Assembly: GCF_902167145.1 (NCBI RefSeq)
Contig: NW_023367146.1
Location: 1-64,000, forward strand
DNA from: Zea mays
Lineage: Eukaryota; Streptophyta; Magnoliopsida; Poales; Poaceae
Direction: 5' to 3'
DNA: 64,000 nucleotides
Each line of letters opens with the position of its first letter. The first letter of the stretch is position 1. Positions 13,371 to 24,809 of this stretch are shown piece by piece. The notes under the pieces were generated by a model. That model was not told where the DNA came from. It did not search any database and saw nothing but the letters and a program-made list of their open reading frames with translations. The translations under genes were made by a program, and so were the position numbers.

Positions 13371-13804
13371 TATGGCAAGGAAACATATGTGGGGTGAGGT
13401 GTATGAGCGTTTGGTCGATGATCAATGGCCACACAACCCCCATTTTTGCCGAATATAGCCATGAGCGACCATTTTCAATAATACTAGAGGCTAAGACCTA
13501 CGGATTTTTGACCAAGAAATGGTCTCCACCAGAAATCCAAGAATGTGATCTATGGCAAGAAAACATATGTGGGGTGAGGTGTATGAGCCTCTGGTCGATG
13601 ATCAATGGACACACAACCCCCATTTTTGTCGAAAATAGCCATGAATGACCATTTACAATAATACCGAAGGCTAACACCTACGGATTTTTGACCAAGAAAT
13701 GGTCTCCACCAGAAATCCAAGAATGTGATCTATGGCAAGGTAACATATGTGGGGTGAGGTGTATGAGCGTCTGGTCGATGATCAATGGCCACACAACCCC
13801 CATT
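13371..13804 (+). repeat. Forward-orientation knob180 island 6
   Basis: Its left junction is the same fused sequence (GGTCATTCTATGGCAAGG) as island 5, 3599 bp upstream. Its right junction differs: forward ACAACCCCCATTT runs into reverse CATTTCTTGGTTAAAA through a shared CATTT. Confidence 0.85.
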
Positions 13805-13999
13805 TCTTGGTTAAAAATCCGTAGGTGTTAGCCTTCGGTATTATTGAAAATGGTCGTTCATGGCTATTTTCGACAAAAATGGGGGTTGTGTGGCCATTGA
13901 TCATCGACCAGAGGCTCATACACCTCACCCCACATATGTTTCCTTGCCATAGATCACATTCTTGGATTTCTGGTGGAGACCATTTCTTGGTCAAAAATC

Positions 14000-16560
14000 C
14001 GTAGGTCTTAGCCCTCGGTATTATTGAAAATGGTCATTCATGGCTATTTTCGGCAAAATGGGGGTTGTGTGGCCATTGATCATCGACCATAGGCTCATAC
14101 ACCTCACCCCACATATGTTTCCTTGCCATAGATCACATTCTTGGATTTCTGGTGGAGACCATTTCTTGGTCAAAAATCCGTAGGTGTTAGCCTTCGGTAT
14201 TATTGTAAATGGTCATTCATGGCTATTTTCGACAAAAATGGGGGTTGTGTGGCCATTGATCATCGACCAGAGGCTCATAAAAAATGGGGGTTGTGTGGCC
14301 ATTTATCATCGACTAGAGGCTCATAAACCTCACCCCACATATGTTTCCTTGCCATAGATCACATTCTTGGATTTCTGGTGGAGACCATTTCTTGGTCAAA
14401 AATCCGTAGGTCTTAGCCTCTAGTATTATTGAAAATGGTCGCTGTTAGCCTTCGGTATTATTGAAAATGGTCATTCATGGCTATTTTCGACAAAAATGGG
14501 GGTTGTGTGGCCATTGATCATCGACTAGAGGCTCATACACCTCACTACACATATGTTTCCTTGCCATAGATCACATTCTTGGATTTCTGGTGGAGACCAT
14601 TTTTTGGTCTAAAATCCGTAGGTGTTAGCCTCTAGTATTATTGAAAATGGTCGCTCATGGCTATTTTCAAGGCCGCTCATGGCTATTTTCATAAAAAAAT
14701 GGGGGTTGTGTGGCCATTTATCATCGACCAGAGGCTCATACACCTCACCCCACATATGTTTCCTTGCCATAGATCACATTCTTGGATTTCTAGTGGAGAC
14801 CATTTCTTGGTCAAAAATCCGTAGGTGTTAGCCTTTGATATTATTGAAAACGGTCATTCATGGCTATTTTCGGCAAAATGGGAGTTGTGTGGCCATTGAT
14901 CATCGACTAGAGGCTCATACACCTCACCCCACATATGTTTCCTTGTCGTAGATCACATTCTTGGATTTCTGGTGGAGACCATTTCTTGGTCTAAAATCCG
15001 TAGGTGTTAGCCTCTAGTATTATTGAAAATGGTCGCTCATGGCTATTTTCGACAAAAATGGGGGTTGTGTTGCCATTGATCATCGACCAGAGGCTCGTAC
15101 ACTTCACCCCACATATGTTTTCTTGCCATAGATCATAATCTTGGATTTCTCGTGGAGACCATTTCTTGGTTAAAAACTCGTACGTGTTAGCCTTCGGTAT
15201 TATTGTAAATGGTCATTCATGGCTATTTTCGGCAAAATGGGGGTTGTGTGGCCATTGATCATCGACCAGAGGCTCATACACCTCACTCCACATATGTTTC
15301 CTTGCCATAGATCACATTCTTGGATTTCTGGTGGAGACCATTTCTTGGTCAAAAATCTGTAGGTGTTAGCCTTCGGTATTATTGTAAATGGTCATTCATG
15401 GCTATTTTCGACAAAAATGGGGGTTGTGTGGCCATTGATCATCGACCAGAGGCTCATAAAAAATGGGGGTTGTGTGGCCATTTATCATCGACTAGAGGCT
15501 CATAAACCTCACCCCACATATGTTTCCTTGCCATAGATCACATTCTTGGATTTCTGGTGGAGACCATTTCTTGGTCAAAAATCTGTAGGTCTTAGCCTCT
15601 AGTATTATTGAAAATGGTCGCTGTTAGCCTTCGGTATTATTGAAAATGGTCATTCATGGCTATTTTCGACAAAAATGGGGGTTGTGTGGCCATTGATCAT
15701 CGACTAGAGGCTCATACACCTCACTACACATATGTTTCCTTGCCATAGATCACATTCTTGGATTTCTGGTGGAGACCATTTTTTGGTCTAAAATCCGTAG
15801 GTGTTAGCCTCTAGTATTATTGAAAATGGTCGCTCATGGCTATTTTCATAAAAAAATGGGGGTTGTGTGGCCATTTATCATCGACCAGAGGCTCATCCAC
15901 CTCACCCCACATATGTTTCCTTGCCCTAGATCACATTCTTGGATTTCTGGTGGAGACCATTTCTTGGTCAAAAATCCATAGGTGTTAGCCTTTGATATTA
16001 TTGAAAACGATCATTCATGGCTATTTTCGGCAAAATGGGAGTTGTGTGGCCATTGATCATCGACTAGAGGCTCATACACCTCACCCCACATATGTTTCCT
16101 TGTCGTAGATCACATTCTTGGATTTCTGGTGGAGACCATTTCTTGGTCTAAAATCCGTAGGTGTTAGCCTCTAGTATTATTGAAAATGGTCGCTCATGGC
16201 TATTTTCGACAAAAATGGGGGTTGTGTTGCCATTGATCATCGACCAGAGGCTCGTACACTTCACCCCACATATGTTTTCTTGCCATAGATCATAATCTTG
16301 GATTTCTCGTGGAGACCATTTCTTGGTTAAAAACTCGTACGTGTTAGCCTTCGGTATTATTGTAAATGGTCATTCATGGCTATTTTCGGCAAAATGGGGG
16401 TTGTGTGGCCATTGATCATCGACCAGAGGCTCATACACCTCACCCCACATATGTTTCCTTGCCATAGATCACATTCTTGGATTTCTGGTGGAGACCATTT
16501 CTTGCTCAAAAATCCGTAGGTGTTAGCCTTCGGTATTATTGAAAATGGTCATTCATGACT
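14000..16560 (-). repeat. Two-copy higher-order block of about 1.17 kb
   Basis: Matching sites lie 1179 bp apart in the first part of the block (for example the fused CTCATAAAAAATGGGGG at about 14275 and 15454). They lie about 1160 bp apart later, because copy 2 lacks one 21-bp internal motif. Shared rare variants include TTTTTTGGTCTAAAATCC and CGTGGAGACC. A related segment at about 11750-12530 lies about 2263 bp upstream of copy 1. The Sirevirus entered shortly after the second copy. Confidence 0.8.
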
Positions 16561-16673
16561 ATTTTCGACAGAAATGGGGGTTGTGTGGCCATTGATCATC
16601 GACCAGACGCTCATACACCTCACCCCCCATATGTTTCCTTGCCATAGATCACATTCTTGGATTTCTGGTGGAG

Positions 16674-16678
16674 ACCAT
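16674..16678. other. Left target-site duplication ACCAT
   Basis: ACCAT immediately precedes the 5' LTR and is repeated exactly at 26104-26108 after the 3' LTR. Removing the element and one copy restores the ordinary monomer phrase GAGACCATTTCTTGGTC. This proves a single clean insertion. Confidence 0.97.
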
Positions 16679-17990
16679 TGAAAGGGAATTAGGCTTACAC
16701 CTAGTTCCTATATAATTTTGGTGGTTGAATTGCCCAACACAAATCTTTGGACTAACTAGTTTGTTCTAGTGTATAAGTTATACAGGTGCAAAAGGTTCAC
16801 ACTTAGCCAATAAAAAGACCAAGTGTTGGGTTCAACAAAAGAGCAAAGGAGCAACCGAAGGCTCCTCTGGTCTGGCGCACCGGACTGTCCGGTGCACCAC
16901 CAGACAGTGTCCGGTGCACCAGAGGACTTCAACGCGAACTCGTCGCCTTCGGGAATTCTCCAGAGCCGGCGCGCTATAATTCACCGGACTGTCCGGTGTA
17001 CACCGGACGGTGTCCGGTGCTCCAACGGGACGCAGCTCAGGAACTCGCCAGCCTCGGGAAATCAGAGCGGCTGCTCCGCTATAATTCACCGGACATGTCC
17101 GGTGTGCACCGGACTGTCCGGTGCATCCACGGAGCAAAGGCTACTTCGGCGCCAACGGCTACCTGCGATGCATTTAATGCGCGCGCAGCGCGCGCAGAAG
17201 TCAGAGTCGCCCATGACGGCGCATCGGACAGTGAACAGTGCATGTCCGGTGCGCCACCGGACATCGAGGCGGGCCCAGAAGTCAGAACTCCAACGGTCAG
17301 ATTCCAACGGCACTGGTGACGTGGCAGGGGCACCGGACATGTCCGGTGTGCACCGGACTGTCCGGTGCGCCATCGAACAGACAGCCTCCACCAACGGTTA
17401 TTTTGGTGGTTGGGGCTATAAATACCCCAACCACCCAACCATTCATTGCATCCAAGTTTTCCACTTCCCAACTACTTACAAGAGCTCTAGCATTCAATTC
17501 TAGACACACCAAAGAGATCAAATCCTCTCCAAATTCCACACAACGCCCTAGTGACTAGAGAGAGAGATTTGCTTGTGTTCTTTCGAGCTCTTGCGCTTGG
17601 ATTGCTTTCTTCTTTCTTGATTCCTTCATTGTGATCAAACTCACTTGTAATTGAGGCAAGAGACACAAAACTTGTGGTGGTCCTTGTGGGAACTTTGTGT
17701 TCCAAGTGATTGAGAAGAGAAAGCTCACTCGATCCGTGGGATCGTTTGAGAGAGGGAAGGGTTGAAAGAGACCCGACCTTTGTGGCCTCCTCAACGGGGA
17801 GTAGGTTTGAGAGTACCGAACCTCGGTAAAACAAATCCGCGTGTCACACTCTTCATTTGCTTGCAATTTGTTTTCCACCCTCTCTCGCGGACTCGGTTTC
17901 ATATTTCTAACGCTAACCCGGCTTGTAGTTGTGTTTATATTTGTAAATTTCAGTTTCGCCCTATTCACCCCCCCCTCTAGGCGACTATCA
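16679..17990 (+). repeat. 5' LTR of the Sirevirus
   Basis: It begins TGAAAGGGAATTAGG and ends GGCGACTATCA, matching 24810-26103. It contains repeated palindromes of the form CACCGGAC(A)TGTCCGGTG near 16880, 16984, 17088, 17244 and 17331. A TATA box follows them, so the palindromes lie in U3. Open frames in this LTR (for example 16823-17503) consist of translated palindromes and are not genes. Confidence 0.97.
17417..17424 (+). promoter_or_regulatory. TATA box of the 5' LTR
   Basis: TATAAATA lies inside a short inverted repeat (GGTTGGGG...CCCCAACC), downstream of the palindrome-rich U3 part. Transcription would start about 30 bp downstream, near 17450. The same motif is at 25529-25536 in the 3' LTR. 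Confidence 0.8.
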
Positions 17991-17992
17991 AT

Positions 17993-18005
17993 TGGTATCA
18001 AAGCC
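17993..18005 (+). promoter_or_regulatory. Primer-binding site (initiator Met tRNA)
   Basis: TGGTATCAAAGCC starts two bases after the 5' LTR. It matches the plant initiator-methionine tRNA site TGGTATCAGAGC with one change (A for G at the ninth base). It primes minus-strand synthesis. Confidence 0.92.
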
Positions 18006-18038
18006 AGGTTCTTCATTAGAGCCTAACCGCTCGAAGTA

Positions 18039-20735
18039 ATGTCGGGAGATCACGCCAAGAAGGAGATGGAGACCGGCGAAAAGCCCACTACAAGCCACGG
18101 GAGCACTTCATCGGAAGAGCCCCGCACTAAGAGGAAGGAGAAGAAGAAGAGCTCCTCCAACAAAGGGAAGGAGAAGAAATCTTCTTCTCACCACAAAGAG
18201 AAGAAGGAGAAATCTTCCTCTCACAAGCCGCATCGGAGTGGGGACAAGCACAAGAGGATGAGGAAAGTCGTCTACTACGAGACCGACACTTCATCAACAT
18301 CCACCTCCGGCTCCGACGCGGCGTCCGTCACTTCTAAACGCCAAGAGCGTAAGAAGTATAGTAAGATTCCCCTAAGCTACCCTCGCATTTCTAAACATAC
18401 ACCTTTACTTTCCATCCCATTAGGCAAACCACCAACTTTTGATGGTGAATATTACGCTAGGTGGAGTGATTTAATGCGATTTCATCTAACCTCGCTCCAC
18501 AAAAGTATATGGGATGTTGTTGAGTTTGGTGCACAGGTACCGTCCGTAGGGGATGAAGACTATGATGAGGATGAGGTGGCCCAAATCGAGCACTTCAATT
18601 CTCAAGAAACAACAATACTCCTCGCCTCTTTAAGTAGAGAGGAGTATAACAAAGTTCAAGGGTTGAAGAGCGCCAAGGAGGTTTGGGATGTGCTCAAAAC
18701 CGCGCACGAGGGAGATGAGATCACAAAGATCACCAAGCGGGAAACGATCGAGGGGGAGCTCGGTCGGTTCCGGCTTCGCAAAGGGGAAGAGCCACAACAC
18801 ATGTACAACCGACTCAAGACCTTGGTGAACCAAGTGCGCAACCTCGGGAGCAAGAAGTGGGACGACCACGAAGTGGTTAAGGTTATTCTAAGATCTCTCA
18901 TTTTCCTTAACCCCACTCAAGTTCAATTAATTCGTGGTAATCCTAGATATACTAAAATGACCCCAGAGGAAGTTATCGGGAATTTTGTAAGTTTTGAGTG
19001 CATGATCGAAGGCTCGAGGGAGATCAACGAGCTTGATGATCCCTCCACATCCGAAGCTCAACCCGTCGCATTCAAGGCGACAGAGGAAAAGAAGGAGGAG
19101 TCTACACCAAGTAGACAACCAATCGACGCCTCCAAGCTCGACAATGAGGAAATGGCGCTCGTCATCAAGAGCTTCCGCCAAATCCTCAAGCAAAGGAGGG
19201 GGAAAGACTACAAGTCCCCGCTCCAAGAAAGTTTGCTACAAGTGTGGTAAGCCCGGTCACTTTATTGCAAAATGTCCATTATCAAGTGACAGTGATAGGG
19301 ATAACGACAAGAAGGGCAAGAGGAGAGAAAAGAAGAGGTACTACAAGAAGAAGGGCGGCGATGCCCATGTTTGTCGGGAGTGGGACTCCGACGAGAGCTC
19401 AAGCGACTCCTCAGACGACGAGGACGCCGCCAACATCGCCGTCACCAAGGGACTCCTCTTCCCCAACGTCGGCCACAAGTGCCTCATGGCAAAGGACGGC
19501 AAACGGAAGAAGGTTAAATCTAACTCCTCCACTAAATATGAGTCTTCTAGTGATGATAATGCTAGTGATGAGGAGGATAACTTGCGATCTCTTTTGCCAA
19601 CCTCAACATGCAACAAAAGGAAAAACTTAATGAATTGATTAGTGCCATTCATGAAAAGGATGATCTCTTGGACACTCAAGAGGACTTCCTTATTAAAGAA
19701 AATAAGAAGCATGTTAAGGTTAAAAATGCTTATGCTCTAGAAGTAGAAAAATGTCAAAAACTATCTAGTGAGCTAAGCACTTGCCATGAGATGATTGACA
19801 ACCTTAGAAATGAAAATGCTAGTTTAAATGCTAAGGTTGATTCTCATGTTTGTGATATTTCAATTCCCAATCTTAGAAACAATAATGATGATTTACTTGC
19901 TAAGATTGAAGAATTGAATGTATCTCTTGCTAGCCTTAGATTAGAAAATGAAAACTTGATTGCTAAGGCTAAAGATTTTGATGTTTGCAAAGTTACAATT
20001 TCCGATCTTAGAGATAAGAATGATATATTACGTGCTAAGATTGTTGAACTTAATCCTTGCAAACCATCTACATCTACCATTGAGCATGTCACTATTTGTA
20101 CTAGATGTAGAGATATTGATGTTGATGCTATTCATGATCACATGATTTTGATTAAACAACAAAATGATCATATAGCAAAATTAGATGCTAAAATTGTCGA
20201 GCATAACTTAGAAAATGAAAAGTTTAAATTTGCTAGAAGTATGCTCTATAATGGGAGACGCCCGGGCATCAAGGATGGCATTGGCTTTCAAAGGGGAGAC
20301 AATGTCAAACTTAATGCCCCTCCTAAAAGATTGTCCAACTTTGTTAAGGGCAAGGCTCCCATGCCTCAGGATAACGAGGGTTACATTTTATACCCTGCCG
20401 GTTATCCCGAGGACAAAATTAGGAGAATTCACTCTAGGAAGTCTCACTCTGGCCCTAATCATGCTTTTATGTATAAGGGTGAGACATCTAGCTCTAGGCA
20501 ACCAACCCGTGCTAAGTTGCCTAAGAAGAAAACTCCTATTGCATCAAATGATCATGATATTTCTTTTAAAACTTTTGATGCATCTTATGTTTTGACTAAC
20601 AAATCCGGCAAGGTAGTTGCCAAGTTTGTTGGGGGCAAACACAAGGGGTCAAAGACTTGTGATTGGATACCCAAAGTTCTTGTTTCTAATGCCAAAGGAC
20701 CCAAAACCGTTTGGGTACCTAAAGTCAAGAACTAA
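18039..20735 (+). pseudogene. gag: Sirevirus gag, broken by two frameshifts
   Basis: Gag forms the cytoplasmic particle that packages element RNA. The first open part (18039-19250, 403 codons) begins with a Lys/Ser/Glu-rich tail and continues into the copia gag domain (YYARWSDLMRFHLTS, around 18453). The frame then shifts near 19218-19222, consistent with a 2-base loss, and the early stop is at 19248. The CCHC zinc knuckle (19234-19275, CYKCGKPGHFIAKC) is therefore read in the next frame, which stays open to a stop at 19636. A second shift, consistent with a 1-base loss near 19585-19602, returns to the original frame. That frame runs to 20735 and holds long Leu/Asn/Lys-rich heptad-like repeats, the coiled-coil extension typical of Sirevirus gag. 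Gag of the related SIRE1 element is known to bind dynein light chain. As read, the protein would lack its zinc knuckle and coiled coil. Confidence 0.9.
19234..19275 (+). other. Gag CCHC zinc knuckle
   Basis: Cys codons at 19234 and 19243, His at 19258 and Cys at 19273 give the C-X2-C-X4-H-X4-C spacing of retroelement nucleocapsids. It lies downstream of the first frameshift and is not in frame with the gag start. Confidence 0.93.
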
Positions 20736-20748
20736 AATTGTTTTGTAG

Positions 20749-23700
20749 GTTTATGCATCCGGGGGCTCAAGTTGGATACTCGACAGCGGGTGCACAAACC
20801 ATATGACAGTGGAGAAAAGGATGTTCTCCTCCTATGAGAAAAACCAAGATCCCCAACGAGCTATCACATTGGGGGATGGAAATCAAGGTTTGGTCAAAGG
20901 TCTTGGTAAAATTGCTATATCTCCTGACCATTCAATTTCCAATGTTTTTCTTGTAGATTCTTTAGATTACAATTTGCTTTCCGTTTCACAATTATGTCAA
21001 ATGGGCTACAACTGTCTATTTACTGATGTAGGTGTCACTGTCTTTAGAAGAAGTGATGATTCAATAGCATTTAAGGGTGTGTTAGAGGGTCAGCTATACT
21101 TAGTAGATTTTGATAGAGCTGAACTCGACACATGCTTAATTGCTAAGACTAACATGGGTTGGCTCTGGCACCGCCGACTAGCCCATGTTGGGATGAAGAA
21201 TCTTCATAAGCTTCTAAAGGGAGAACACATTTTAGGACTAACAAATGTTCATTTTGAGAAAGACAGGATTTGTAGTGCATGTCAGGTAGGAAAGCAAGTT
21301 GGAGCCCATCATCCACACAAGAACATCATGACGACCGAAAGACCACTGGAGCTCCTACACATGGACCTATTCAGCCTGATTGCTTACATAAGCATCGGCG
21401 GGAGTAAGTATTGTCTTGTAATAGTGGATGATTATTCTCGCTTCACTTGGGTATTCTTTTTACAGGAAAAATCTCAAACCCAAGAGACCTTAAAGGGATT
21501 CTTGAGACGGGCTCAAAATGAGTTTGGCTTAAGGATCAAGAAAATAAGAAGCGACAACGGGACGGAGTTCAAGAACTCTCAAATCGAAGGCTTTCTTGAG
21601 GAAGAGGGCATCAAGCATGAGTTCTCTTCTCCCTACACCCCACAACAAAATGGTGTAGTGGAGAGGAAGAATCGAACTCTATTAGACATGGCAAGGACCA
21701 TGCTTGATGAGTACAAGACTTCGGATCCGTTTTGGGCCAAGGCGGTCAACACCGCTTGCTACGCCATCAACCGGTTGTATCTACACCGAATCCTCAAGAA
21801 GACATCATATGAACTCCTAACCGGTAAAAAGCCCAACATTTCATATTTTAGAGTCTTTGGTAGCAAATGTTTTATTCTTATTAAAAGAGGTAGAAAATCT
21901 AAATTTGCTCCTAAGACTGTGGAAGGCTTTTTACTTGGTTATGACTCAAACACAAGGGCATATAGGGTCTTTAACAAGTCCACTGGACTAGTTGAAGTCT
22001 CATGTGACGTTGTGTTTGATGAAACTAACGGCTCTCAAGTAGAGCAAGTTGATCTTGATGAGATAGGTGATGAAGAGGCTTCGTGCATCGCGCTAAGGAA
22101 CATGTCCATTGGGGATGTGTGTCCTAAGGAATCCGAAGAGCTTCCAAAAGCACAAGATCAACCATCCTCCTCCACGCGAGCATCTCCACCAACTCAAAAT
22201 GAGGATGAGGCTCAAGTTGATGAAGTAGAAGATCAAGCAATTGAGCCACCTCAAGATGATGGCAATGATCAAGGGGGAGATGCAAATGAGGAAGACAAGG
22301 AGGAAGAGGAACAAAGGCCGCCACACCCAAGAGTCCACCAAGCAATCCAACGAGATCACCCCGTCGACACCATCCTCGGCGACATTCATAAGGGGGTAAC
22401 TACTAGATCTCGTGTTGCACATTTTTGTGAACATTACTCGTTTGTTTCCTCTATTGAGCCACACAGGGTAGAGGAAGCACTACAAGATTCGGATTGGGTG
22501 GTGGCGATGCAAGAAGAGCTCAACAACTTCACTAGGAATGAGGTATGGCATTTAGTTCCACGTCCTAACCAAAATGTTGTAGGAACCAAATGGGTCTTCC
22601 GCAACAAGCAAGACGAGCATGGTGTGGTGATAAGGAACAAAGCTCGACTTGTGGCCAAGGGATACTCCCAAGTCGAAGGTTTGGATTTCGGTGAAACCTA
22701 TGCACCCGTAGCTAGGCTTGAGTCAATTCGTATATTATTAGCCTATGCTACTTACCATGGCTTTAAGCTTTATCAAATGGACGTGAAAAGTGCCTTCCTC
22801 AATGGACCAATCAAGGAAGAGGTCTATGTTGAGCAACCTCCCGGCTTTGAAGACAGTGAGTATCCTAACCATGTCTATAAGCTCTCTAAGGCGCTTTACG
22901 GGCTCAAGCAAGCCCCAAGAGCATGGTATGAATGCCTTAGGGATTTCCTTATTGCTAATGGCTTCAAAGTCGGAAAAGCCGATCCTACTCTATTCACTAA
23001 AACTCTTGACAATGATTTGTTTGTATGCCAAATTTATGTTGATGATATCATATTTGGGTCTACTAACGAATCTACTTGTGAAGAATTTAGTAGGATCATG
23101 ACACAAAAGTTCGAGATGTTGATGATGGGGGAGTTGAAGTATTTTCTAGGATTCCAAGTCAAACAACTCCAAGAGGGCACCTTCATCAGCCAAACAAAGT
23201 ACACTCAAGACATTCTAACCAAGTTTGGGATGAAGGATGCCAAACCCATCAAGACACCCATGGGAACTAATGGGCATCTCGACCTCGACACGGGAGGTAA
23301 GTCCGTGGATCAAAAGGTATACCGGTCGATGATAGGTTCATTACTCTATTTATGTGCATCTCGACCGGACATTATGCTTTCCCTTTGCATATGTGCAAGA
23401 TTCCAATCCGACCCTAAGGAATCCCACCTTACGACCGTAAAACGAATCTTGAGATATTTGGCTTATACTCCTAAGTTTGGGCTTTGGTACCCTCGGGGAT
23501 CCACTTTTGATTTAATTGGTTATTCGGATGCTGATTGGGCGGGGTGTAAGATTAATAGAAAGAGCACATCAGGGACTTGCCAGTTCTTGGGAAGATCCTT
23601 GGTGTCTTGGGCCTCAAAGAAGCAAAATTCGGTCGCTCTTTCAACCGCCGAAGCCGAGTACATTGCCGCAGGTCATTGTTGCGCGCAATTGCTTTGGATG

Positions 23701-23991
23701 AGGCAAACCCTGCGGGACTACGGTTACAAATTAACCAAAGTCCCTTTGCTATGTGATAATGAGAGTGCAATCAAAATGGTCGACAATCCCGTCGAGCATA
23801 GCCGCACTAAGCACATAGCCATTCGGTATCATTTTCTTAGGGATCACCAACAAAAGGGAGATATTGAGATTGCATACATTAATACTAAAGATCAATTAGC
23901 CGATATCTTTACCAAACCACTTGATGAACAAACTTTTACCAAACTTAGGCATGAGCTCAATATTCTTGATTCTAGAAATTTCTATTGCTAA
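20749..23991 (+). CDS. pol: Sirevirus pol polyprotein (protease-integrase-RT-RNase H)
   Basis: The polyprotein cuts itself, copies element RNA into DNA and inserts it. The frame is open from 20749, just after an in-frame TAG, to a TAA at 23989. The first ATG (20803) lies after the protease active site, so a gag-pol fusion product is expected and I include the upstream codons. Visible in order: aspartic protease DSG (Asp codon 20782); HHCC integrase zinc domain (HRRLAH and CSAC, about 21165-21285); integrase core with Asp 21364, Asp 21553 and Glu 21661 (35 residues between the last two); reverse transcriptase (about 22540-23150) with YVDD at 23035-23046; RNase H (about 23520-23960) with DADWAGC, TAEAEY and a late [13 protein letters not shown] tail (LADIFTKPL). 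No stop or frameshift was seen, and length and order fit an intact copia pol. It is in the +1 frame relative to the end of gag, so expression needs frameshifting or another bypass. Confidence 0.95.
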   Translation, partial: VYASGGSSWILDSGCTNHMTVEKRMFSSYEKNQDPQRAITLGDGNQGLVKGLGKIAISPDHSISNVFLVDSLDYNLLSVSQLCQMGYNCLFTDVGVTVFRRSDDSIAFKGVLEGQLYLVDFDRAELDTCLIAKTNMGWLWHRRLAHVGMKNLHKLLKGEHILGLTNVHFEKDRICSACQVGKQVGAHHPHKNIMTTERPLELLHMDLFSLIAYISIGGSKYCLVIVDDYSRFTWVFFLQEKSQTQETLKGFLRRAQNEFGLRIKKIRSDNGTEFKNSQIEGFLEEEGIKHEFSSPYTPQQNGVVERKNRTLLDMARTMLDEYKTSDPFWAKAVNTACYAINRLYLHRILKKTSYELLTGKKPNISYFRVFGSKCFILIKRGRKSKFAPKTVEGFLLGYDSNTRAYRVFNKSTGLVEVSCDVVFDETNGSQVEQVDLDEIGDEEASCIALRNMSIGDVCPKESEELPKAQDQPSSSTRASPPTQNEDEAQVDEVEDQAIEPPQDDGNDQGGDANEEDKEEEEQRPPHPRVHQAIQRDHPVDTILGDIHKGVTTRSRVAHFCEHYSFVSSIEPHRVEEALQDSDWVVAMQEELNNFTRNEVWHLVPRPNQNVVGTKWVFRNKQDEHGVVIRNKARLVAKGYSQVEGLDFGETYAPVARLESIRILLAYATYHGFKLYQMDVKSAFLNGPIKEEVYVEQPPGFEDSEYPNHVYKLSKALYGLKQAPRAWYECLRDFLIANGFKVGKADPTLFTKTLDNDLFVCQIYVDDIIFGSTNESTCEEFSRIMTQKFEMLMMGELKYFLGFQVKQLQEGTFISQTKYTQDILTKFGMKDAKPIKTPMGTNGHLDLDTGGKSVDQKVYRSMIGSLLYLCASRPDIMLSLCICARFQSDPKESHLTTVKRILRYLAYTPKFGLWYPRGSTFDLIGYSDADWAGCKINRKSTSGTCQFLGRSLVSWASKKQNSVALSTAEAEYIAAGHCCAQLLWMRQTLRDYGYKLTKVPLLCDNESAIKMVDNPVEHSRTKHIAIRYHFLRDHQQKGDIEIAYINTKDQLADIFTKPLDEQTFTKLRHELNILDSRNFYC

Positions 23992-24795
23992 CTTGCACAC
24001 ATAGCTCATGAATATACCTTTGATCATGTCTGTTTCATATGCTATGACTAATGTGTTTTTAAGTCTACTTCAAATCAAGTCATAGGTGCATTGAAAGGGC
24101 ATTGGAGTCTTCGGCGAAGACAAAGGCTTCCACTCCGTCAACTCATCCTTCGCCGTCACTCCGAGCCGCTCTCTATCCTTGGGGGAGAGAGCAAAACAAA
24201 AGGACTCCTACTTTGGTATAATCTTCACTCTTTTATTTATGACCAAGGGAGGAGAAAGTTATTTGAAGGGCTCTAATGACTCCGTTTTTGGCGATTCATG
24301 CCAAAGGGGGAGGAAGTATTAGCCCAAAGCAAAAGGACAGCACCACCACCTAATTTTAAAATGTAATTTCCAATTGTCAATTTGGTATCTTAATGTGTTC
24401 AAAAAGGGGAGAAAGTAGTATTTCAAAATTGTTTCATCAAAACCCTCTTGAACACTAAGAGGAGATTTTATTTAGGGGGAGTTTTGTTTAGTCAAAGGAA
24501 AAGCATTTGGAACAGGGGGAGAAAATTTCAAATCTTGAAAATGCTTTGCAAACTCTTATTCATTTACCCTTGACTATTTGCAAAAGAACTTTGAAAAGAT
24601 TTAGAAAAGATTTTGCAAAAACAAAACATGTGGTGCAAGCGTGGTCCAAAATGTTAAAAATGAAGAAACAATCCATGCATATCTTGTAAGTATTTATATT
24701 GGCTCAATTCCAAGCAACCTTTGCACTTATATTATGCAAACTAGTTCAATTATGCACTTCTATATTTGCTTTGGTTTGTGTTGGCATCAATCACC
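23992..24795 (+). other. Sirevirus 3' non-coding region with extra polypurine tracts
   Basis: About 800 bp between pol and the terminal polypurine tract with no convincing protein. It holds repeated purine runs resembling the terminal one: near 24180 (GGGGGAGAGAG), 24303 (AAAGGGGGAGGAAG), 24401 (AAAAAGGGGAGAAAG), 24474 (AGGGGGA) and 24513 (CAGGGGGAGAAAA). Multiple polypurine tracts are a described Sirevirus trait. Some Sireviruses carry an env-like frame here; I see none. Confidence 0.85.
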
Positions 24796-24808
24796 AAAAA
24801 GGGGGAGA
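24796..24808 (+). promoter_or_regulatory. Terminal polypurine tract
   Basis: AAAAAGGGGGAGA lies one base before the 3' LTR start at 24810. It primes plus-strand DNA synthesis. Confidence 0.93.
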
Positions 24809-24809
24809 T

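Larger units (their letters stand above)
1..16678 (-). repeat. knob180 satellite, left block, mainly reverse orientation
   Basis: Tandem monomers of about 180 bp. I call forward the strand reading GGTCTCCACCAGAAATCC then GGCAAGGAAACATATGTGG; here the + strand mostly carries its complement (CATATGTTTCCTTGCC, GGATTTCTGGTGGAGACC). I recognise this as the maize 180-bp knob heterochromatin satellite. By length the block holds about 93 monomers. Most are 178-181 bp, but several are truncated or fused, for example near 2345, 10354, 10995, 12016, 12182, 14281 and 15630. Six short islands of forward monomers interrupt the block. It has no gene. Short open frames on both strands come from the monomer length being divisible by three. 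The block ends at the Sirevirus insertion and resumes after it. Confidence 0.93.

Noticed and set aside
1..16678. Centromere CentC or the 350-bp TR-1 knob repeat mixed into the array
   Set aside because: The period is near 180 bp throughout, and I saw no block of a different satellite.
16823..17503. Open frames inside both LTRs (also 24954-25670 and complements) as genes
   Set aside because: They are translations of the GTCCGGTG/CACCGGAC palindromes, occur in all frames on both strands and lie in the U3/R region of the LTR.
22093..22658. Reverse-strand frames opposite pol
   Set aside because: They are shadows of the pol coding strand with no recognisable domain.
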